Of a DNA stretch of 64,000 nt, positions 43,471-51,307 are shown piece by piece. The stretch is taken from contig CAWGRQ010000027.1 in NCBI GenBank assembly GCA_963824985.1, forward strand, positions 61,453-125,452, given 5' to 3'. The position numbers and the translations under genes are program-made. Every line of letters starts with the position of its first letter. Within the stretch, counting starts at the first letter, position 1. The notes beneath the pieces are model-generated. The model was not told where the DNA came from. It did no database searches and was given only the letters and a program-made list of their open reading frames with translations. The stretch comes from JAFNAG01 sp963824985. Lineage in GTDB: Bacteria; Acidobacteriota; UBA6911.

Positions 43471-45204
43471 ATGAAAGGGAAGTATCCGGAATACGCCGCC
43501 GAGCCGATCTCCGACATCCGCGAAATGTTCCTGCGCAGCTGTGAAAAGCACGGCAGCCGGGTGGCGCTTCAGCACAAGAATGGGGATCGCTGGGTTCCGA
43601 TCACTTATCGTGAACTCCGCGACACCGTGGAGCAGGCTGCCTGCGGGCTGGCCGCTTTCGGGCTGCAGCCGCCCGAGAGCAAACTCGCCATCGTGGCCGA
43701 GAATCGGCCCGAATGGGCGGTCTCCTACCTGGCGGCGGCCTGCAGCGGCGTCGTGTGCGTCCCCATCGACAAGGATCTCAAGGAGACCGAGGTCTACCAC
43801 ATCCTCTACCTCTCGGGGGCCGAGGCGGTGGCCGCGGATGCGAGGCACATCGAGATGATGCAGGAAATCCGGGGCAAACTGCCGAAACTCCGGATCCTGA
43901 TCAACATGGATCCGGTGGGACCCGGGACGGAGACGGACACTATTGGGTTCGATGAGCTGAAGGCCCGCGGGCGTGAGCGTATGTCCGAAGGACATAACGC
44001 CCTGCTTGGCCATCGGGCCTCACCCGAGCAGCTGCTTTCGATTTTGTACACTTCGGGGACGATGGGGAATTCCAAAGGGGTGATGCTGACCCACGGGAAT
44101 ATCGCGGCGAACATCTGCGACGTCGTGCGCTATGTCGATGTCGGGCCGGAGGATCGATTCCTGTCCGTTCTCCCCCTGCACCATTGCTACGAGTGCACCG
44201 ACGGTTTTCTGCTGCCGCTTCACATGGGGGCGGTAATCTCCTATGCCGAGAATCTGCGCCGGATCGTGGAGAATGTCGCCGAGACCCGATCAACCGCCGT
44301 GCTGGGGGTACCGTTGCTCTGGCACGCACTGTATAAGAGGATTGAAGCCGGGCTGGCGGAGAAAGGCATTTGGAAGGTACGCGCGGCCAAGAAGGTCGCC
44401 GCCCTTTGCCAGGGCGCCTTGGGTCTCGACGTTCGCCGCAGGCTGTTTGCCGGTTTCCACCGCAGATTCGGCGGCTCGCTGCGCATCCTGCTTTCCGGCG
44501 GCGCCGCGGTCGATCCCGCGGTGGGCAAGGGATTCCGCGAATTGGGAGTCAGCTTCCTGCAGGGGTACGGCCTGACGGAAGCCGCCCCGATCGTGGCGGC
44601 GAATCGGAACAAGGCCTGCAAAGACGGTGCGGCCGGCCTGCCGCTGCCGAGCGTCGACATCCGGATTGCGGAGGATGGTGAAATCCTGGCGCGCGGGCCC
44701 AACATCATGAAGGGGTACTACCACAATCCGACGGCTACCGAGGAGGCCGTCGTGGATGGCTGGCTGCACACCGGAGATCTGGGCTACTTCGACAAAGACG
44801 GATTCCTGTTCGTGCAGGGGCGCAAGAAGAGCGTGATCGTCACTCCTGGCGGCAAGAAGGTCTACCCGGAAGAGGTCGAGGCGGAGATCCTGCGATCGCC
44901 GTACATTCTCGAGTGCCTGGTCTGGGGCTATCAGAGCGATGATCCCAATCAGGACGTCGAAGTCCAGGCCATCGTGGTGCCGAACACCGACTATTTTGTC
45001 AGCCAGGGGCTGGAGAAAGAGGGGAGCGCGGATGCCGACGCGGTCGAATCGATTCTGCGCCGCGAGGTGAAGGAAAGATGTTTTCGCCTCGCGCCCTTCA
45101 AACGGGTCACACGCCTGACGGTGCGCTTCGAAGAGTTTGAAAAGACGACGACCCGGAAGATCAAGCGATACCTGTATACGGGAAAGCCGACGGAAATCCG
45201 TTGA
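43471..45204 (+). CDS. AMP-dependent long-chain acyl-CoA synthetase/ligase
   Basis: ATG 43471 (MKGKYPEYAAE) has GGAG seven bases upstream, giving 577 residues; an ATG at 43417 is in frame. Adenylate-forming motifs: P-loop YTSGTMGNSKG, QGYGLTEAAP, WLHTGDLG and GRKKSVIV, with the late motif Lys in TTTRKIKRY. The enzyme activates fatty or related acids to acyl-AMP and then acyl-CoA or acyl-ACP. An SDR with a FabG-like sequence follows after 16 bp, so the pair may act together in fatty-acid modification. Confidence 0.92.
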   Translation: MKGKYPEYAAEPISDIREMFLRSCEKHGSRVALQHKNGDRWVPITYRELRDTVEQAACGLAAFGLQPPESKLAIVAENRPEWAVSYLAAACSGVVCVPIDKDLKETEVYHILYLSGAEAVAADARHIEMMQEIRGKLPKLRILINMDPVGPGTETDTIGFDELKARGRERMSEGHNALLGHRASPEQLLSILYTSGTMGNSKGVMLTHGNIAANICDVVRYVDVGPEDRFLSVLPLHHCYECTDGFLLPLHMGAVISYAENLRRIVENVAETRSTAVLGVPLLWHALYKRIEAGLAEKGIWKVRAAKKVAALCQGALGLDVRRRLFAGFHRRFGGSLRILLSGGAAVDPAVGKGFRELGVSFLQGYGLTEAAPIVAANRNKACKDGAAGLPLPSVDIRIAEDGEILARGPNIMKGYYHNPTATEEAVVDGWLHTGDLGYFDKDGFLFVQGRKKSVIVTPGGKKVYPEEVEAEILRSPYILECLVWGYQSDDPNQDVEVQAIVVPNTDYFVSQGLEKEGSADADAVESILRREVKERCFRLAPFKRVTRLTVRFEEFEKTTTRKIKRYLYTGKPTEIR

Positions 45205-45220
45205 CTTCGAGGAGAGAGAC

Positions 45221-45955
45221 ATGGAAGGACGGGTGGCACTGATAACCGGGGGGGCGCGCGGCATCGGCCGCCGCGTGGCAGTCACACTCGCGGAGCGCGG
45301 CTGGGAGGTCGCGGTCTCCTATCGCAGCAGTGAAGCGCACGCAAAATCGCTCGAGGATGAGCTTCAAGCCATGGGGCGCCGCGCCCTGGTGTTGCGCGCC
45401 GATGTGTCCGACCCGGCCGCAGCCTCCGGGTTGGTGCGCCGCGCCGAACAGGAATTCGGCCGGGTGGATGCCGTGGTGAACTGTGCCGGTTCCTATCACC
45501 GCACGCCGCTGCTCGAAGAAAGCGTCGAGGGTTGGCAGTCGATGTTCGACGACAACCTGAACACGGTGTTCCACGTCAGCCGGGCGGCAGCCGCCGGGAT
45601 GATCGCGCGTCGATGGGGACGCATCGTCAACTTCAGCATTGCCAAGGCCGATCAGCTGATCGGCCAGCCGTTCATCACCGGCCACTACATTGCCAAGGTG
45701 GGCGTGCTCATCCTGACCCGATCGCTGGCCAAAACTCTGGCGCCGCACGGCATCACGGTGAACTCCATCTCCCCCGGATTCATCGAATCCGGAGGGGCCC
45801 CACAGGAGGACTTTTCACAATTGACGAAGAACATACCCGCCGGGTATGTCGGCAGCCCAGCGGATGCCGCTTCCGTCGTCTGTTACCTGCTGTCGGATGA
45901 AGCCCGCTATGTAAACGGGACCAACATCCACCTCAGCGGCGCCTGGGGCATCTGA
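45221..45955 (+). CDS. FabG-like short-chain dehydrogenase with altered YxxxK motif
   Basis: ATG 45221 follows GGAG; 244 residues. Cofactor loop TGGARGIG, Asp of the DV motif, NCAG and the C-terminal NGTNIHLSGAWG are standard for FabG-like SDRs. The active-site segment reads GHYIAKVG: aligned on the catalytic Lys, the usual Tyr position is His and Tyr is one residue later. Activity therefore needs testing. It is coupled to the acyl-CoA ligase gene (16 bp apart), suggesting reduction of an acyl thioester. Confidence 0.88.
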   Translation: MEGRVALITGGARGIGRRVAVTLAERGWEVAVSYRSSEAHAKSLEDELQAMGRRALVLRADVSDPAAASGLVRRAEQEFGRVDAVVNCAGSYHRTPLLEESVEGWQSMFDDNLNTVFHVSRAAAAGMIARRWGRIVNFSIAKADQLIGQPFITGHYIAKVGVLILTRSLAKTLAPHGITVNSISPGFIESGGAPQEDFSQLTKNIPAGYVGSPADAASVVCYLLSDEARYVNGTNIHLSGAWGI

Positions 45956-45976
45956 AATCCAGTGCCAGGCTCCTAG

Positions 45977-46045
45977 GCAGCAAACAGCGGCCACGGATTA
46001 CACTGATCCTTTTGAAGGTACTACCATCAGGAGACTGTACCTGGT
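45977..46045 (+). repeat. Truncated CCACGGATT-family element
   Basis: It aligns with the first third of the element at 34571-34786 (GGCAGC, GCGGCCACGGATT, TTTTGAAGG, ACC/GCC-ATCAGG) and then stops at a short direct-repeat block. It follows the SDR stop codon by 21 bp. Confidence 0.6.
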
Positions 46046-46105
46046 TATATTCGAGACTGAGACTGTACCTGGTTATACTGTCCCGTGATGCATCGTGATG
46101 CAACG
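46031..46105 (+). repeat. Short direct repeats
   Basis: GAGACTGTACCTGGTTATA occurs at 46031-46049 and 46059-46077 (28-bp period). It is followed by two TGATGCA words near 46086-46103. Only two units are present, and they are not CRISPR-like. Confidence 0.7.
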
Positions 46106-46253
46106 TTTGAAGTTGAAGTTATGGTCTTGGTTTGAGTCAAATCCGCCTGCTCGATCGAAGTTTGGAGTTCCGATAAGTAGATCTCCGAAACTCCCGTTCC
46201 AGCTTCTTTGCGATCTCCTCGGGGCCGCAATAGCGTCCGGTGGTTGTTGCTTT

Positions 46254-46544
46254 GCATCTGTTTAGCCGATGCTGAACAGCAGAACGCAAAGACGCAAGGA
46301 CGCAAAGAGATTCTTTTCGGTTTGCGGGCATGGGCGGCCTTCGGCCGCATCCTTGGGCGAGCCGCGGGAGAAAGCGCAATCCTCCTGAGTAGCTGCTGCC
46401 CGCGCTTTCTCCCGCGGCTCGCCCAAGGATGCGCCAGCGCGAAGCGCGGCGCCCACGCCTGTTGCTCAGTCGATCTTTGCGCCCTTGCGCCCCCGCGTCT
46501 TTGCGTTTTGCTTCTTCATCCATTTGATTTGGCTAAACAATTAC
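46254..46544 (+). mobile_element. MITE-like element (291 bp), GTAA-type terminal repeats, 8-bp target duplication
   Basis: Same orientation as, and very similar along its length to, the element at 32023-32323. The ends are GCATCTGTTTAGCC and GGCTAAACAATTAC, with perfect 8-bp flanking repeats GTTGCTTT (46246-46253 and 46545-46552). It contains the C(TTCG)G hairpin near 46335-46349 and a perfect 32-bp-arm hairpin (about 46346-46377 and 46401-46432). It lies 50 bp past the stop codon of the homoserine dehydrogenase gene (minus strand). It encodes no transposase. Confidence 0.88.
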
Positions 46545-46594
46545 GTTGCTTTACGAATTCGATCGTGGACATCTGTCCTTGGTGCTCGATCAGG

Positions 46595-47638
46595 TCACTG
46601 GGGGCGTCGGAGGAGGGTGACCAGGTCAGCGAACAGACCGAAGGCGGTCTGTTCGACGGTCGGATTGTTCTCGATGATAGCCAATTCGCGCATGGTGTCG
46701 GTATTGAGAATGAGGACGTTGCTGAGCCCGCGAATCGCGGCCAGCGGATCGAAGACTTCGAGTTCTTCCGGGCCGACCTTGCCGATGACTTTCCCCCCCT
46801 TGCGATAGGCCCGGGCAACCAGGCGGATGCGCCGGTCCCGGCGCACGGCCGCGCGGACCAACTTGCCCGTGTTCTCCGAGATCCCCTCCCGCTGAATATC
46901 CTGAGGCTTGGTGGTTCCGCCCATCAGCGCCTGGATGAGAATCGACAGCTTGGCGGCGGCATCCCAGCCGTCGAGGTCCAGGGTCGGATTGGCTTCGGCG
47001 ATCCCCAGTTTCTGAACATAGCGAAGCGCCGCCTCGAACGATGTCCCCTGCTCCATCTGGGTGAGGATGTAGTTGGTGGTGCTGTTCAGGATTCCGTGCA
47101 GCGAGCGGATGCGGACGGACGGAAGTGTCTGCCGGACCAGGTTAAACACGGGCGCCCCGTCCATGACGGTCCCTTCGTACAGGAAGCGCACGCCGCGCTG
47201 ACGCGCCAGCCGGGTCAACTGGCGGAAGTGCGCGGCCACCGGACCCTTGTTGGCCGTCACGACGTGCAATCCCGCCCGCAGGGCCGCGCGGATGTAAGTG
47301 GCCGCGGGCTCGCCCCCGGGATCGAAAATGCTGGTTTCGAAAAGCACGTCCGCTCCGCACTGGCGGATGAAGTCGGTGGTCGAGGAACAGGCGGGGCCTT
47401 CGTGAAAGCGGTCCAGACTGAAATCACGTTTCCAGGCGCGCAGGATCTTCTGCACCGGCAGGCCGTTGTAATCAATGGCCATGCCGTGATTCTGGGTGGC
47501 GATGCCCGTAATCTTCCAATCCAGCCCATATTCCCGGTGCAACCAGGCCCGGCGGTGAAGGAGCAGGCGCGCGAATCCGCGACCGACTGAGCCGAAACCG
47601 AGCAACGCCAGATTGATCTGCAGCAGTTCCTGAGTCAT
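46595..47638 (-). CDS. hom: Homoserine dehydrogenase
   Basis: 347 residues. The N-terminal Rossmann domain shows LLGFGSVGRGFARL; the central catalytic part has TANKGPVAAHF, GTVMDGAPVFN, the conserved GILNSTTNYIL block and a Lys/Asp-rich DGWDAAAKL segment. No C-terminal ACT domain is present, so feedback control by threonine is not encoded here. It reduces aspartate semialdehyde to homoserine in the threonine/methionine branch. The aminotransferase gene lies 75 bp upstream on the same strand. Confidence 0.9.
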   Translation of the reverse strand: MTQELLQINLALLGFGSVGRGFARLLLHRRAWLHREYGLDWKITGIATQNHGMAIDYNGLPVQKILRAWKRDFSLDRFHEGPACSSTTDFIRQCGADVLFETSIFDPGGEPAATYIRAALRAGLHVVTANKGPVAAHFRQLTRLARQRGVRFLYEGTVMDGAPVFNLVRQTLPSVRIRSLHGILNSTTNYILTQMEQGTSFEAALRYVQKLGIAEANPTLDLDGWDAAAKLSILIQALMGGTTKPQDIQREGISENTGKLVRAAVRRDRRIRLVARAYRKGGKVIGKVGPEELEVFDPLAAIRGLSNVLILNTDTMRELAIIENNPTVEQTAFGLFADLVTLLRRPQ

Positions 47639-47713
47639 CGCCCCTCACCCGCATATGGTCGTTTCTTCATGGACGGACACCCCACGCCCCGGGCATCACC
47701 TTGCCAGGCCACC

Positions 47714-48844
47714 CTACCCTGGCTTCTGCTTGAGATCGGAGATGATCTCGTGCACGAGTTCCAGTCCCTTCCGGAGATATTCGGGGGGAGGACCATACCC
47801 GATGCGCAGGTAATGATCCATGCCGAAGTGATCGCCGGGTACCACCAGGACATTCTTCTCTTTCAGCAGGCGTTCGATGAGCACCGACGAATTGATATCC
47901 AGGTCATAACGCACATACGCGATGGCACCGGCCTTGGGCTCCACCATCCGGAACATGGAGCCGTGGCTCTTCATCCACGTATGGAACAACGGAAAATTTT
48001 TGCGGCAAATATCCCGCGTGCGCTCCAGGCAGCGGGTTCTCCCCTCCGGAGATACGGCAATGCGTGCCAGCCAGTCGCTGAGGGTTCCCGGCGCGATTGT
48101 GGTGTAATCGTGATAGGACCACGTTTTGGCGATAATGTCCTTCGGGGCGACAATCCAGCCGACCCGCAACCCGGGGAGCCCGTAGGCCTTTGACAGGCCG
48201 TTGGTGATGATCACCCGGTCATATTTGCCCCAGAAGGTCGCGGTCATCTGCCCGCTTCGCTCCGATCCCTGGTAAATCTCGTCGGCCAGGATCCAGGCCC
48301 CGCTGCGGGCCGCGATGCGCACGATCGCGTCCATCTCCCCTGCCGTCAGGATGGCGCCGGTGGGATTGTTGGGGTTGCAGACAACGATCATGCGGGTGCG
48401 CGGCGACACGGCCGCCTCGAGTTCGTCCAGATCGGGTGCCCAGCCGCGCTCCTCATGCAGCCGGACGGCTTTGACGTTCATGCCGAAGCTGTGAATCATG
48501 CCCCAGATCTGCTGGTAATTGGGGAGAATGATCACCGCTTCGTCGCCGGGCTCCAGCAGGGCATAGATGGAGACGAAATTGGCTTCGCTGCCGCCGTTGG
48601 TCACTTCGACATGATCGAGCGTGGCGCCGGGATACAGGGCGGCAATCGCGGCGCGCAATTCGTCGGTGCCGTTGCTCTGGTTGTAGATCAACGGCTCGTC
48701 CATGAGCCGCTCCAGATATGCCGGATCCTGAACCAACTCGCGCGGGGACATGGGATGCACGCTGCTTTCCGAGAGATTGAATTGGACGCGATTCTCCCAG
48801 GTGGACTGCAAGCGCTCCATTTCGAATTTGTCCAGTCTCATCAT
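47714..48844 (-). CDS. Class I/II PLP-dependent aminotransferase
   Basis: 376 residues. PLP-binding features: CNPNNPTG, the DEIY strand and the Schiff-base lysine in TNGLSKAYGLPGLRVGW, with a distal Arg in LRIGYGPP near the end. A GAGGAG site precedes the start. Family members transaminate aromatic, branched or aspartate-type substrates; the precise substrate cannot be told from sequence. Close linkage with homoserine dehydrogenase on the same strand suggests an amino-acid biosynthetic role. Confidence 0.88.
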   Translation of the reverse strand: MMRLDKFEMERLQSTWENRVQFNLSESSVHPMSPRELVQDPAYLERLMDEPLIYNQSNGTDELRAAIAALYPGATLDHVEVTNGGSEANFVSIYALLEPGDEAVIILPNYQQIWGMIHSFGMNVKAVRLHEERGWAPDLDELEAAVSPRTRMIVVCNPNNPTGAILTAGEMDAIVRIAARSGAWILADEIYQGSERSGQMTATFWGKYDRVIITNGLSKAYGLPGLRVGWIVAPKDIIAKTWSYHDYTTIAPGTLSDWLARIAVSPEGRTRCLERTRDICRKNFPLFHTWMKSHGSMFRMVEPKAGAIAYVRYDLDINSSVLIERLLKEKNVLVVPGDHFGMDHYLRIGYGPPPEYLRKGLELVHEIISDLKQKPG

Positions 48845-48993
48845 TCATCTCCTCTGAAAAAAATCGCCTGATATTACATCATGCCGGTCGTGAAGACCAC
48901 AACGTCACGCCCTGCTCTGCTTTATTTATGGAGATCGGAATGTCCGAACTTCTCTCTCTTGACTTTCACCAAATCTTCACCTATTTTGGAGTC

Positions 48994-49752
48994 ATGATTC
49001 TGGTCGGAACATGCGGATTTCAACATCGTGATTGGGTGCGGGTGTTTTACCCTTCCGGGCTCGATCCGTCCCTGTGGCTGCAGTATTACTGCCGGCATTT
49101 CGGCTGCTGCGAGTTAACTTTTACGCATTATAGAATTCCAGAAGTAAATATAATTCAACAACTTATAGATGAGTCCAGAGGGGCGTTGCAGTTCGTGTTC
49201 CGGGTTCCGTTCCGGCTGCTGGAAGAAGGAAACGAGACGGGTGATCTGGCGCGGAGTTTTGTCTCATCCCTCTGGCCTCTGCAGGAGAACGCGCAACTGG
49301 CCGGGGTGGTGGCGCAGTTTGGAATGGACTTCGGGTTCAACCGCGACAGTTTTCAGCGGCTTTGCCGGCTCAGGGACGCACTGGCAGGACTTACGTTGAT
49401 AGGCGATTTCGGCTGTCCCGACTGGCTGACGCCGCGGGCGGCCCGGCATCTGGCGGCCGAGCGTATCGTGCTGGCCTGTGTCGACGGCGGCACCAGCCTG
49501 ACGGACCGGACGTTTTATTGTGCGACGGCGGGTCTGGCCTATGTACGGTTTCAGGGGCGGAACCAGTCGCGCTGGATTCAGGGGGACGGATCGGCGCGGC
49601 ACGATTACCTGTACAGCCGGGCGGAACTGGAGGCGGCGGTGCCGCAGATCCGGCGTCTGGAGCAGGAGAGTGAACGGGTGCTGGTGCTGATGAACAACCC
49701 ATGGCGGGGCCAGGCCACGATCAACGCCCGACAGCTAGGCTGTAGCCTATAG
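48994..49752 (+). CDS. DUF72 protein in a mutagenesis-type cassette
   Basis: The start at ATG 48994 (MILVGTCGFQHRDW) matches the DUF72 N-terminus; ATG 48940 has a better-spaced GGAG and would add 18 residues. 252 residues with the TIM-barrel-like DUF72 pattern: GTCGF, an ELTFTHY strand in the usual substrate pocket, FVFRVPFRL, and YVRFQGRN. Biochemical function of the family is unsettled. It is followed 46 bp later by imuB-like and dnaE2 genes, in the place where imuA often sits. Its last codons and stop lie inside a repeat of TACAGCCTA words (49731-49790). Confidence 0.82.
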   Translation: MILVGTCGFQHRDWVRVFYPSGLDPSLWLQYYCRHFGCCELTFTHYRIPEVNIIQQLIDESRGALQFVFRVPFRLLEEGNETGDLARSFVSSLWPLQENAQLAGVVAQFGMDFGFNRDSFQRLCRLRDALAGLTLIGDFGCPDWLTPRAARHLAAERIVLACVDGGTSLTDRTFYCATAGLAYVRFQGRNQSRWIQGDGSARHDYLYSRAELEAAVPQIRRLEQESERVLVLMNNPWRGQATINARQLGCSL

Positions 49753-49790
49753 CCTCCTACAGTCTACAGCCTAACAGCTTACAGCCTGGA
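49731..49790 (+). repeat. TACAGCCT-word intergenic repeat
   Basis: Variants of GCTGTAGCCTA, CTACAGTCTACAGCCTA and CTTACAGCCTG follow one another, partly inverted. They form the end of the DUF72 gene and the spacer before imuB. Confidence 0.6.
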
Positions 49791-49798
49791 GTACGAAG

Positions 49799-50941
49799 GT
49801 GGAGATCATTCACGTCGACATTGCCGCTTTTGCGGTTGCGGTGGAGCGGGTGGTACACCCGGATTTGCGTCACCGTCCGGTAGTGGTGGCGCCTGTGGGC
49901 CCATCCCGGTCTGTGGTGACGGCTTTGTCTCCGGAAGCCCGGGAGGCGGGTATCTGCAAGGGGATGATTCTGGCCCGCGCGCTGCGGCGCTGCCGGGATC
50001 TGGTGGTTCTGCCCCCCAACGAACCTCTCTACACGCGGGCGTCGCGCGCCTTCTGCCGGATTCTGGAGGGGTTTTCCCCAGTGTTCGAGCCGGCGGGGTA
50101 CGGCCAGGCATATCTCGACATGACGGGGACCGGCCGTATATTCGGGCCGCCGCGGGATGCGGCCTGGCGGGCGCAGAAGGAAATAAGGCAGCGGCTTCGT
50201 CTCGATGCCGCCCTTGGGGTGGCGGCCAACAAGATGGTCAGCCGGATTGCGGCGGTGGTAACGGAACCGGCCGGGCTGCAGGATGTGCCTGCGGGAGATG
50301 AGCCCACATTTCTCGCTCCCCTGCCCGCACAACTACTCCCCGGCGTGGGGACCAGGACACAGGAGTTGTTCCGGGAGCTCAACATCCGGATCATCCGGGA
50401 GTTGGCGGCGATGAGTCCGGACCACCTGGTGCTGGCCTTCGGCCGGTTCGGGTTCGTGCTCCATCAGCGCTCCCTGGGGATCGACGACACTCCGGTGTAC
50501 CCGCCCCGGGCGGTTCCGGCCGTGGAGGAAGAAACCGTACTGGCCGAGGACAGCAACGATTGGGATGGTGTCAAGAGTGTACTCCGCGGGTTGTGCGGGC
50601 GCGCGGGGGAAAGACTGCGGGCGCAGAAACTGCGTGCCGGACGGATGGAATTGCGCATCCGTTACTCGGATTATCGCGAAGCGGGAGGGAAAGCGCAGCT
50701 GATTCCGCCGCTGCAATCGACGGCGGGGCTGACGGCGCGTGCCGAGCGCCTGCTCGAACGGATCCTGGTGCGGCGCACGAGAGTGCGCCGCCTGCATCTT
50801 TCCCTGACCGGGCTGAGCCGCGGCCCGGCGCAACTGGAGCTGTTCTCCGATCCGGCGGTCGAGCGCCGCGTCCGGCTGGAATCCGCCCTCGACGCTCTCC
50901 GCCGCCGCGGCGCGAAAATCGAACCGCCGGGTCCCCAATGA
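49799..50941 (+). CDS. imuB: ImuB-like Y-family polymerase homologue lacking catalytic acidic residues
   Basis: 380 residues from GTG 49799 (GGAG seven bases upstream). The Y-family fold is clear: IIHVDIAAFAVAVE at the N-terminus with first metal-ligand Asp7, and a little-finger domain to about residue 345. The second catalytic site, LDEAYLDVT in DinB, reads YGQAYLDMT here (Gly102, Gln103), so the paired Asp-Glu is lost; the steric-gate Phe pair is FA instead of FF. This matches ImuB, the non-catalytic clamp- and partner-binding subunit of the DnaE2 mutasome. It lies directly upstream of a DnaE2-type gene. Confidence 0.85.
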   Translation: MEIIHVDIAAFAVAVERVVHPDLRHRPVVVAPVGPSRSVVTALSPEAREAGICKGMILARALRRCRDLVVLPPNEPLYTRASRAFCRILEGFSPVFEPAGYGQAYLDMTGTGRIFGPPRDAAWRAQKEIRQRLRLDAALGVAANKMVSRIAAVVTEPAGLQDVPAGDEPTFLAPLPAQLLPGVGTRTQELFRELNIRIIRELAAMSPDHLVLAFGRFGFVLHQRSLGIDDTPVYPPRAVPAVEEETVLAEDSNDWDGVKSVLRGLCGRAGERLRAQKLRAGRMELRIRYSDYREAGGKAQLIPPLQSTAGLTARAERLLERILVRRTRVRRLHLSLTGLSRGPAQLELFSDPAVERRVRLESALDALRRRGAKIEPPGPQ

Positions 50942-50957
50942 ATCTGGTTGGATGATT

Positions 50958-51226
50958 CCCGGCAGCATGAAAGGCATTTATGGACACGGAGGAACACGGA
51001 GGAATACAGAACATCGGTTGTTCGATCCGTGTGCAGGGCTTTGGCGGGCCCGAAGGGCCCAGGCGCTGCGCGCCGGCTGTCCTTTTCAGGCGCGGATTGA
51101 CGAGCGTGTCCTTGGGCGACCAGGGGATATCCGCTCCCGCCCGGGCGCTCGTCAGTCCGCGCCTGAAAAGGACAGCGCCAAAAAACCTGCCTGTGTTCAT
51201 CCGTGTCCTGAATGGCAATTGCCGGG
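50958..51226. repeat. Complex intergenic inverted-repeat element between imuB and dnaE2
   Basis: Outer arms GGACACGGAGGAACACGG and its near-complement (ending ATCCGTGTCC) enclose a GGGCCC-GAA-GGGCCC hairpin and a 31-bp hairpin (arms 51076-51106 and 51146-51176, one mismatch, 39-bp loop). The layout, though not the sequence, matches the mobile elements at 32023 and 46254. No 8-bp target duplication was found. No gene is present in 50942-51307. Confidence 0.7.
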
Positions 51227-51307
51227 GACCGATCCGGGCAATTGCGAAGGCTACGTTCGTTTTTTTGAGGTCTTCGCGGTTTGCACCTGGTTTTGGCCGG
51301 AGGTCTG

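Noticed and set aside
46031..46077. Possible CRISPR array
   Set aside because: Only two 19-bp units with a 9-bp gap; no cas genes.
46208..47590. 460-codon open frame on the plus strand
   Set aside because: Covers the mobile element and antisense of homoserine dehydrogenase; no domain or ribosome site.
48845..48993. LexA box before the DUF72-imuB-dnaE2 cassette
   Set aside because: Neither CTGT-N8-ACAG nor GAAC-N4-GTTC type sites are present.
50958..51226. 8-bp target duplication around the imuB-dnaE2 element
   Set aside because: Flanks do not match at any plausible boundary.
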